A DNA stretch of 5,835 nt from Clostridiales bacterium UBA2432 (GTDB taxonomy: Bacteria > Bacillota > Clostridia > Lachnospirales > Vallitaleaceae). Below the pieces are notes generated by a model that did not search any database, was not told the origin of the DNA, and worked only from the letters and a program-made list of their open reading frames with translations. Location: assembly GCA_002342805.1 (NCBI GenBank), contig DDQW01000076.1:1-5835 (forward strand). The letters are read 5' to 3'. This document shows, one piece after another, positions 1-5,259 of the stretch (within the stretch, counting starts at the first letter, position 1; each line of letters begins with the position of its first letter). The translations under genes were made by a program, and so were the position numbers.

Positions 1-401
1 TCCAAACTAAAGGAATCCCAACGTGTTTGAATCTGACCTTTTTCAACCCATTTGCCTTCAAGAGGGTTGGCATCTTCACATTCAAGTACATACATTCGAA
101 TGCGCCATTCATCCTCCGCATGTCCAGCCGCAAAGTATATATACCACTTTCCTTGAATAAAATGAATCTCAGGAGCCCAGATATGATACTTCATAGCACC
201 TTCTTCATGTTCATACCAAACTGCTTTTGTCTCTGCTACAGATAGACCATTGATTGTTTTACTCCGTCGGAGTTCTATATGGTTATACTCCGGAACTGTT
301 GCTGTAAAATAATAATATCCATCCTGATGAAGCATCATCCAAGGATCAGCCCTTTGTTCAATTAAGGGATTACTCCATTGTTCAACTAATCTTTCTTCCA
401 T
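1..401 (-). CDS. GH43-family glycosidase (probable alpha-L-arabinofuranosidase), N-terminal part, cut by window edge
   Basis: The reading frame starts at ATG 401 and stays open to the left edge, giving the first 133 residues of a longer protein. The N-terminus carries the features of a five-bladed beta-propeller GH43 enzyme: an RADPW motif at residues 17-21, whose Asp19 fits the catalytic general base of the family, then a DGYYYF strand (28-33), an ELRRSKTI segment and a WAPEIH motif followed by GKWYIYFAAG. This combination resembles GH43 alpha-L-arabinofuranosidases acting on arabinan or arabinoxylan oligosaccharides; exact specificity is inferred. There is no signal peptide, so it is probably cytoplasmic. 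The start is supported by AAGGAG (408-413) six bases upstream. It follows abfA by 17 bp and is presumably cotranscribed with it. The general acid Glu lies beyond the window and cannot be checked. No frameshift is visible in the part seen. Confidence 0.85.
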   Translation of the reverse strand, partial: MEERLVEQWSNPLIEQRADPWMMLHQDGYYYFTATVPEYNHIELRRSKTINGLSVAETKAVWYEHEEGAMKYHIWAPEIHFIQGKWYIYFAAGHAEDEWRIRMYVLECEDANPLEGKWVEKGQIQTRWDSFSL

Positions 402-407
402 ATCCGA

Positions 408-413
408 CTCCTT
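408..413 (-). promoter_or_regulatory. Ribosome binding site of the GH43 gene
   Basis: AAGGAG on the minus strand lies six bases before ATG 401, inside the 17-bp gap after the abfA stop codon. It fixes the start of the GH43 gene. Confidence 0.8.
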
Positions 414-418
414 ATTAT

Positions 419-1912
419 TTATTGAACGCTAAAACGCACCATATGCCATGATAATTTTGGTAATTCAATCGCAAATTCTGTTCCTATTGTTTCTACAAGA
501 TTTACTTTTTCAGGAACAACATTCTGGGGATTTTCAAAGGAGTTCACCGCAAACATATCATCTCCTACAAGAACTTCATGATCAATCATCTTTAATTGAC
601 CAAATTCCTTTAGATCAAGATCTAACTTGATGTCTTCTGTTTGATTTGTATTTAATACAAAAAATGCCAGTTCGCCTTTATCTGCATCAAATGTTGTCAA
701 ACTCTGAAGTTCCGGAATCTTGCCAAAACGTTCTGTTTCAACATCATCACATACCACTAGATTTTTATAGACGTCGCCGCGACCGTAGTTACTCACTTGT
801 TGGAATGGATAATAGGTTGTATGTTTAAGTACTTCTCCGTTTGGCGCTGTATGAATTGGAGCTAATGCGTTCACCAATTGTGCTAGGCATGCCATACGTA
901 CGCGGTCAGCGTTATTAACAATCGTACATAGTAATCCACCCACAACCAAAGCATCTAACAAGGTATATACATCCTCTGCAATTGCCGGTGCATGTTGCCA
1001 GCGCTTCGTATCCATTTGAGAGTTATACCATACATTCCATTCATCTAAACTTAGATAAATATCTTTTGTTCCACGATGTTTCGCTTTTACATAATCAGCC
1101 GCAGCACGGATGGTTTGAATAAATTCGTTTAAATCATAATGTGCTGCCAAGAAATTCTGTACATCACCATTATACTCATAATATCGATGCAAGGATATAA
1201 AATCAACATACTCATATGTATGGTCCAAAACCGTTAAATCCCATTCTGGGAAGGTTGGCATTTCTTTGCTAGAACTTCCACAGGCAACTAACTCAATATC
1301 CGGGTCAACCCACTTTAATATTTTTGCGGTTTCTTTTGCTTTTTTTCCATAATCTTCAGCTGTTAACTGACAGGTTTGCCATGGTCCATCCATTTCATTG
1401 CCCAAACACCATACTTTGAAGTTATGAGGTTCTTCATGTCCATTCTTACGGCGCAAATCACTCCAATGGGTTCCTTTTTCAATATTACAATATTCAATAA
1501 GTTGTCCTGCTTCTGCCGGTGTTCCTGTTCCTAAATTAACAGCAATCATGCCTTCTGTCTTCGCTTTTTTAGACCAGTCTGCGAATTCATCAATGCCAAA
1601 ACTATTGTCTTCTATCGAAAACCATGCGTAGTCTAAGCGAACAGGACGTTCTTCTTTAGGACCGATACCATCTTTCCAATCATAGCCTGATAAAAAGTTT
1701 CCTCCTGGATATCTTACAATCGGTACATTTAATTCATTAATTGCTTGAATAACATCTTTACGAAAGCCTTGTTCATCTGCCTCCTGATGGTCCGGCTCGT
1801 AAATCCCGGTGTAAACCGCTCTACCCATGTGCTCAATAAAGGAACCGTACACTCTCTCATCGATATCTGCAATTCGGTAATTTTTGTTGACTAGACAATT
1901 TGCATTCTTCAT
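419..1912 (-). CDS. abfA: Intracellular alpha-L-arabinofuranosidase, GH51
   Basis: This 497-residue protein removes non-reducing-end alpha-L-arabinofuranosyl units from arabino-oligosaccharides (retaining mechanism, family GH51). The (beta/alpha)8 catalytic domain comes first, with hallmark motifs RVYGSFIEHMGRAVYTGIYEP (split here: RVYGSF 20-25, EHMGRAVYTGIYEP 27-40), VRYPGGNFLSGYDW (66-79), CLGNEMDGPWQ (169-179) with acid/base Glu173, and LSLDEWNVWY (287-296) with nucleophile Glu291. A C-terminal beta-domain follows from about residue 385 to the end. Length is close to the Geobacillus AbfA (about 500). No signal peptide, so it acts in the cytoplasm on imported oligosaccharides. I chose ATG 1912 because AAAGGAG sits six bases upstream and the protein then starts where GH51 homologues do; an in-frame TTG at 1948 would add 12 residues but has no ribosome binding site. 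It is the first gene of its own transcript, downstream of a promoter and terminator, with a GH43 gene following. Confidence 0.95.
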   Translation of the reverse strand: MKNANCLVNKNYRIADIDERVYGSFIEHMGRAVYTGIYEPDHQEADEQGFRKDVIQAINELNVPIVRYPGGNFLSGYDWKDGIGPKEERPVRLDYAWFSIEDNSFGIDEFADWSKKAKTEGMIAVNLGTGTPAEAGQLIEYCNIEKGTHWSDLRRKNGHEEPHNFKVWCLGNEMDGPWQTCQLTAEDYGKKAKETAKILKWVDPDIELVACGSSSKEMPTFPEWDLTVLDHTYEYVDFISLHRYYEYNGDVQNFLAAHYDLNEFIQTIRAAADYVKAKHRGTKDIYLSLDEWNVWYNSQMDTKRWQHAPAIAEDVYTLLDALVVGGLLCTIVNNADRVRMACLAQLVNALAPIHTAPNGEVLKHTTYYPFQQVSNYGRGDVYKNLVVCDDVETERFGKIPELQSLTTFDADKGELAFFVLNTNQTEDIKLDLDLKEFGQLKMIDHEVLVGDDMFAVNSFENPQNVVPEKVNLVETIGTEFAIELPKLSWHMVRFSVQ

Positions 1913-1918
1913 ACCATT

Positions 1919-1925
1919 CTCCTTT
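1919..1925 (-). promoter_or_regulatory. Ribosome binding site that decides the abfA start
   Basis: AAAGGAG on the minus strand, six bases before ATG 1912. It supports this start over the in-frame TTG at 1948, which would place the site inside the coding region. Confidence 0.85.
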
Positions 1926-1987
1926 GACTCGTCAGTATTCTCCTGCAACCATTATAGGTTTTATTAAAATATTTTATATATAGTCAA

Positions 1988-2016
1988 AGTATATCACTTT
2001 CCTATTTTTTCGTCAA
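1988..2016 (-). promoter_or_regulatory. Sigma-A-type promoter of abfA and the GH43 gene
   Basis: On the minus strand, TTGACG (2011-2016, five of six to the -35 consensus) and TATACT (1988-1993, five of six to the -10 consensus) are separated by exactly 17 bp. The -10 is preceded by TGA, giving an extended -10. Transcription would begin near 1981, leaving a leader of about 69 nt before ATG 1912. The promoter lies just beyond the terminator of the upstream transcript, so abfA and the GH43 gene can be expressed as a separate unit. Confidence 0.75.
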
Positions 2017-2039
2017 TGAAGAAGTCCTTTCTCCTATTT
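2000..2039 (-). repeat. Direct repeat AAATAGGA pair around the abfA -35; candidate activator site
   Basis: AAATAGGA occurs twice on the minus strand, at 2032-2039 (upstream of the -35) and 2000-2007 (inside the spacer), 32 bp apart, close to three helical turns. AraC-family proteins commonly bind direct repeats near the -35, so this could be the target of the neighbouring AraC-type regulator. The sequence is AT- and purine-rich and the repeat is short, so chance is a real alternative. Confidence 0.25.
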
Positions 2040-2066
2040 ATCATTTTGTTTTATATGTCCAGAGAC

Positions 2067-2097
2067 AAAAAAATAGAGCCAATACTGACTCTATTTT
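2067..2097 (-). terminator. Rho-independent terminator after the AraC-family gene
   Basis: On the minus strand, arm AAAATAGAG (from 2089-2097) pairs with CTCTATTTT (2070-2078). The stem can extend inward by a U-G, a C-G and an A-U pair, leaving a four-base loop. The RNA ends in a run of seven U (2067-2073). It begins five bases after the stop codon of the AraC-family gene and would end the araA-araD-regulator transcript. On the plus strand only a short T run follows the hairpin, so it looks directional. Confidence 0.85.
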
Positions 2098-2102
2098 CGG
2101 AA

Positions 2103-2933
2103 TTATAAAACAGCTTGGCTCATAATTTCAATGTTACTGTTTTTACTCAGTTCAACATATTTTCTGGGTGAGTGTCCGCTCATTTTCTTGAATTGTTTAC
2201 TAAAATGGTAAATGTTATCATAGCCAACTTTTTCAGCAACCTCTTTAACCGATCCTGTCGAAGACGCCAGCAAATATTTTGCACGTGTCATCCGCGCTTG
2301 TATCAAATCTTCCTTCGGACTACATCCGAAAAACTCTTTATAAAGCACTGAAAATCTTGATCGACTGAGATATACTAAATCCGCCATTTCATCAATGGTC
2401 CAATCCATGGATAAGTTTGTAAATATTTCTTCACGTGCCGCTTTAAATTTTTCGATCATGGTTGTTTTGTAGGGATCAAGTGAATAATCTTGTTTATACT
2501 TATGTAACCGTGCAAGTCCGATAAAGAAGTCCTCCATTTGTGAGCTAATACGTTCTTCCCAAAATAAATCCTTACGAATAAATTCTTTCTCGATTTTCCG
2601 GACAAAGAAACGGATGAAATTGTAGTCTTTCATCTCATATGGCGTGTTTACAACTACACCCAGTCGAAGAAAATAATGACTAAGATGCCTGCCCATAAAA
2701 TGAAAATAATCATTCGTGAAACCACCCTCATTATTATAGTATAACTGTGGCTCTCCCGGTTCATATAATATAAAAGAATTCGGTTTGACATGGATTAACT
2801 CATCATGAATACGTATCTTCACTTCTGTTGAAAAAAACAGAAACAGATAATCTTCAGAACCAAATGGCCGTTCTATTCGAAATAATGAATTTGCTTTATA
2901 ATTATACCCTACATCATGTATTTCAAATAACAA
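2103..2933 (-). CDS. AraC-family transcriptional regulator
   Basis: This 276-residue regulator has an N-terminal cupin-like effector domain (about residues 10-95, including the PNSFILYEPGEP turn typical of AraC-type sensor domains), a helical linker, and a C-terminal AraC/XylS DNA-binding domain with two helix-turn-helix units: one at about 178-200 (WTIDEMADLVYLSRSRFSVLYKE) given here only by position and key residues W178, A184, S190-R193, F194, and one at about 227-260 containing VAEKVGYDN, FSKQFKK and the GHSPRKY end signature. I start it at TTG 2933 because GGAGGT (2941-2946) lies seven bases upstream. The same frame continues upstream into araD, but using the ATGs there would cause a long overlap and add a non-homologous-looking N-terminus. 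It lies 34 bp after araD and is followed by a terminator. Sensing arabinose or arabino-oligosaccharides and activating abfA is inference from position. Confidence 0.9.
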   Translation of the reverse strand: MLFEIHDVGYNYKANSLFRIERPFGSEDYLFLFFSTEVKIRIHDELIHVKPNSFILYEPGEPQLYYNNEGGFTNDYFHFMGRHLSHYFLRLGVVVNTPYEMKDYNFIRFFVRKIEKEFIRKDLFWEERISSQMEDFFIGLARLHKYKQDYSLDPYKTTMIEKFKAAREEIFTNLSMDWTIDEMADLVYLSRSRFSVLYKEFFGCSPKEDLIQARMTRAKYLLASSTGSVKEVAEKVGYDNIYHFSKQFKKMSGHSPRKYVELSKNSNIEIMSQAVL

Positions 2934-2940
2934 TTTTATA

Positions 2941-2946
2941 ACCTCC
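2941..2946 (-). promoter_or_regulatory. Ribosome binding site that decides the TTG start of the AraC-family gene
   Basis: GGAGGT on the minus strand sits in the 34-bp gap after araD, seven bases before TTG 2931-2933. No ATG or GTG lies at a suitable distance, so TTG is the likely start codon. Confidence 0.8.
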
Positions 2947-2967
2947 AATATGAATCGTCTTTGCTTT

Positions 2968-3678
2968 TTAGTGACCGCCCTCTTGACCATAGTAGGCATT
3001 CTTACCATGCTTACGCAAAAAATGCTTGTCCAACAATTCTTGTTGCATATGAGACTTACCACCATATTCCTTCATGAGTGATGCTGCAAAAGCCATCTTC
3101 GCAACTTCTTCAAGAACGACTGCATGATAGACAGCTTCCTCCGCATTTTTGCCCCATGTAAAGGGGCCATGTTCTTTGACCAATACCGCCGGAACCTCTA
3201 AGGCTTTAATCTTGCGCTCATGAAAGGTCTCAATAATTACTCTTCCGGTTTCTTTTTCATAATCCTTTGCAATCTCTTCCGGTCGCATTGCCCTTGTACA
3301 TGGCACCGCTCCATAAAAATAATCCGCATGTGTCGTTCCAAGAGGTTTAATATCAACACCTGCTTGAGCAAAACTTGTTGCCCAAGACGAATGCGTATGA
3401 ACAATTCCACCAATATCTGAAAATGCTTTATAGAGTTCTAGATGTGTCGCCGTATCCGATGACGGTTTATAGTCCCCTTCAACAACGTTACCTTCCATAT
3501 CAACAACAACCATATCCTCTTGTGTCATGGATTCATAATCAACACCACTGGGCTTAATGACCACGAGATTTTTCTCACGGTCAATTCCGCTAACGTTTCC
3601 CCAAGTAAATACAACCAATCCACGTTTGGGTAATTCCATGTTTGCCTTAAATACTTCTGCCTTTAACGCTTCTAACAT
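2968..3678 (-). CDS. araD: L-ribulose-5-phosphate 4-epimerase
   Basis: The 236-residue protein interconverts L-ribulose-5-phosphate and D-xylulose-5-phosphate, feeding arabinose carbon into the pentose phosphate pathway. It belongs to the class II aldolase/epimerase fold. Visible motifs are GNVSGID (27-33) and KPSGV (42-46), phosphate/substrate loops; SSDTATH (73-79) with Asp75; GGIVHTHSSWA (90-100) with zinc ligands His94 and His96; GTTHADYF (114-121) with Asp119, matching the E. coli catalytic Asp120; KEHGPFTWG (168-176) with third zinc ligand His170; and the C-terminal YYGQ (229-232) containing the catalytic Tyr. Length matches E. coli AraD (231) plus a short tail. ATG 3678 is supported by AAAGGA (3686-3691), which overlaps the end of araA; the 4-bp gap suggests translational coupling. 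The YYGQ motif and His triad separate it from L-fuculose-phosphate aldolases. Confidence 0.96.
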   Translation of the reverse strand: MLEALKAEVFKANMELPKRGLVVFTWGNVSGIDREKNLVVIKPSGVDYESMTQEDMVVVDMEGNVVEGDYKPSSDTATHLELYKAFSDIGGIVHTHSSWATSFAQAGVDIKPLGTTHADYFYGAVPCTRAMRPEEIAKDYEKETGRVIIETFHERKIKALEVPAVLVKEHGPFTWGKNAEEAVYHAVVLEEVAKMAFAASLMKEYGGKSHMQQELLDKHFLRKHGKNAYYGQEGGH

Positions 3679-3682
3679 ACGA

Positions 3683-5173
3683 TCATCCTTTCAAATTCCA
3701 TAACACATCACTCAGTTTCAAGTCCTGACGGAAGGTTTTCATATTCGTATCCTTATTAATAAGTACGGTTTCAAGATCTAGGAATTCCGCAAAATCCAGC
3801 AATTCTTCTGCCGTTACATCCAATGAAAACACGGTATGGTGGGCTCCACCGGCAAGAATCCATGCCATGGCTGCTTCTTCTAATGACGGTTGTGGCTTCC
3901 ACATGGCCTGAGCTACCGGTAATTTAGGCATTTCTTGAGGTACCTTAACTGCATCAACTTCATTAATAATTAGACGCATACGACCGCCCATATCTATAAT
4001 TGAAGCATTTAAAGCAGGTCCGGTTTTACATGAAAAAGTAAATCGTGCCGGATCTTCTCGATCACCAATTCCTAACGGATTAACAATGATATTGGGTTTT
4101 TGATTTGAAATAGATGGACACACTTCCAACATATGCGCACCTAAAACCATTTCATTATCAGGTTCTAAATGATAGGTATAATCTTCCATAAAGGACGTAC
4201 CTTTATCACCAAATCGTCCCATAATTTTTGTTAAACGGACAAACCCGGCTGTTTTCCAGTCACCTTCGCCTGCAAATCCGTAACCTTTACCCATCAGACG
4301 TTGTACTGATAACCCGGGTAATTGTTTTAATCCGTGCAAGTCTTCAAAGGTTGTCGTAAATGCAGTGAAGCCTCCATCATTTAAAAAACGTTCAATAGCG
4401 ATTTCTAGCTTAGCTTGATATTTTATAGAATTGACACTATGGTCCGAAGTTTCAACAATGTTGTATTCATTTTGATATTCCTTATAAAGAGCTTCAACCT
4501 CATCTTCCGTAACTTTTTCAACATACTCAACAAGATCTCCAACACCATATCCATGAACCTGCCATCCCAGTTTAATCTCTGCTTCGACTTTGTCCCCTTC
4601 TGTAACAGCAACATAACGCATATTATCTCCAAATCGTGCAATTTTAAGACATTTGCTTTCAGAGATTGTAACAGCAACATTCATAAACTTGCGAATTTGT
4701 TGTTGCACTTTTTCCGATTCCCAATAACCAACGACGACTTTTCGAGGCAAACGTAATCGGGTATTAATAAATCCAAACTCACGCCCTCCATGTGCGGACT
4801 GATTAAGATTCATAAAGTCCATATCGATGGAGTCCCATGGAATATCCCGATTAAATTGTGTATGTAAATGCATAAATGGTTTATTCAAAATAGATAATCC
4901 GGTAATCCACATTTTTGCAGGAGAAAATGTATGCATCCAACCAATTACACCGGCACAATTTTCTGTATTATTTGCTTCTTTTACAAGGGCTGTAATCTCA
5001 TCCGGTGTTTTTAGAACATCTTTGAAAACAATTTTGTAACCAAATTGCCCTTGTTCGTTTAATCCATTCACCATATTAACTGAGTCATCATTAACCTGCT
5101 TAAGCACCTCAGGCCCATAAAGGTGTTGACTACCGGTTACAAACCAAAATTCATACGTTTTTGATAAATTCAT
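3683..5173 (-). CDS. araA: L-arabinose isomerase
   Basis: The 496-residue enzyme converts L-arabinose to L-ribulose, the first step of the bacterial isomerase pathway, in the cytoplasm with Mn2+. The N-terminus YEFWFVTGSQHLYGPE (7-22) is characteristic of the family. Metal and catalytic residues align with E. coli Glu306, Glu333, His350 and His450: Glu303 in FAGEGDWKTA, Glu330 in SFMEDYTYH, His347 in LGAHMLE and His446 in GGAHHTVFS. QSAHGGREFGF (125-135) is also typical. Length agrees with the E. coli protein (500), so it is complete. ATG 5173 is preceded by GGAGGT (5180-5185) with six-base spacing. It is the first gene of the araA-araD-regulator unit, 86 bp after araR. A GGTACGTACC palindrome and a weak promoter lie upstream, consistent with AraR repression. 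The ribulokinase gene araB, often beside araA, is absent here. Confidence 0.97.
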   Translation of the reverse strand: MNLSKTYEFWFVTGSQHLYGPEVLKQVNDDSVNMVNGLNEQGQFGYKIVFKDVLKTPDEITALVKEANNTENCAGVIGWMHTFSPAKMWITGLSILNKPFMHLHTQFNRDIPWDSIDMDFMNLNQSAHGGREFGFINTRLRLPRKVVVGYWESEKVQQQIRKFMNVAVTISESKCLKIARFGDNMRYVAVTEGDKVEAEIKLGWQVHGYGVGDLVEYVEKVTEDEVEALYKEYQNEYNIVETSDHSVNSIKYQAKLEIAIERFLNDGGFTAFTTTFEDLHGLKQLPGLSVQRLMGKGYGFAGEGDWKTAGFVRLTKIMGRFGDKGTSFMEDYTYHLEPDNEMVLGAHMLEVCPSISNQKPNIIVNPLGIGDREDPARFTFSCKTGPALNASIIDMGGRMRLIINEVDAVKVPQEMPKLPVAQAMWKPQPSLEEAAMAWILAGGAHHTVFSLDVTAEELLDFAEFLDLETVLINKDTNMKTFRQDLKLSDVLWNLKG

Positions 5174-5179
5174 TTTTCT

Positions 5180-5185
5180 ACCTCC
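5180..5185 (-). promoter_or_regulatory. Ribosome binding site of araA
   Basis: GGAGGT on the minus strand, six bases before ATG 5173. Strong match to the 16S anti-Shine-Dalgarno sequence. Confidence 0.85.
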
Positions 5186-5203
5186 ATATTGTTCGTATCT
5201 TTT

Positions 5204-5233
5204 ATTTTAGTGGTACGTACCTTTATATATAAA
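5204..5233 (-). promoter_or_regulatory. Possible promoter of araA
   Basis: On the minus strand TAAAAT (5204-5209, five of six to the -10 consensus) is preceded at 18 bp by TTTATA (5228-5233, four of six to the -35 consensus). The start point would be near 5197, giving a leader of about 24 nt. The -35 is poor, and the surrounding sequence is so AT-rich that other hexamers could serve. The attractive point is that the GGTACGTACC palindrome would lie in the spacer, where a bound repressor blocks polymerase. Confidence 0.4.
5212..5221. promoter_or_regulatory. Probable AraR operator before araA
   Basis: GGTACGTACC is a perfect 10-bp palindrome, G+C-containing in an otherwise very AT-rich gap. Its core GTACGTAC matches what I recall of the centre of Bacillus-type AraR operators, which have AT-rich flanks as here. 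It sits 39 bp before the araA start, next to an araR gene, so arabinose-relieved repression of araA-araD is the natural reading. Confidence 0.65.
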
Positions 5234-5250
5234 TGCAAATATGCATTTAT
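5229..5250. repeat. 22-bp inverted repeat downstream of araR
   Basis: ATAAATGCA (5229-5237) and TGCATTTAT (5242-5250) are perfect 9-bp inverted arms around a 4-bp spacer, AATA. The repeat starts 10 bp after the araR stop codon and overlaps the candidate -35 of araA. It has no U run after it on the minus strand and the stem is AT-rich, so a protein binding site is more likely than a terminator. It does not match the GTACGTAC core, so it may bind a different regulator. Confidence 0.5.
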
Positions 5251-5259
5251 TCTTCTCGT

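Noticed and set aside
27..245. Plus-strand open frame opposite the GH43 gene
   Set aside because: It is the shadow of a clear GH43 coding frame on the minus strand; no ribosome binding site or protein-family character.
1913..1948. In-frame TTG at 1948 adding 12 residues to abfA
   Set aside because: No ribosome binding site precedes it, the extra residues are not GH51-like, and ATG 1912 has AAAGGAG at ideal spacing.
1932..1952. Six-codon upstream ORF (ATG 1952 to TGA 1932) in the abfA leader
   Set aside because: No ribosome binding site before it and no recognisable leader-peptide content.
1965..1976. TAAAATATTTTA palindrome in the abfA leader
   Set aside because: Pure A/T palindrome in AT-rich DNA, expected by chance.
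1951..1987. TTGACT (1982-1987) and TATAAT (1951-1956) as a second abfA promoter
   Set aside because: The spacer is 25 bp, too long for one promoter, and neither hexamer has a good partner at 16-18 bp. The 2011-2016 / 1988-1993 pair is far better.
4415..4756. 113-codon plus-strand frame and an 85-codon alternative minus frame inside araA
   Set aside because: Both lie wholly within the well-conserved araA coding sequence and show no family motifs.
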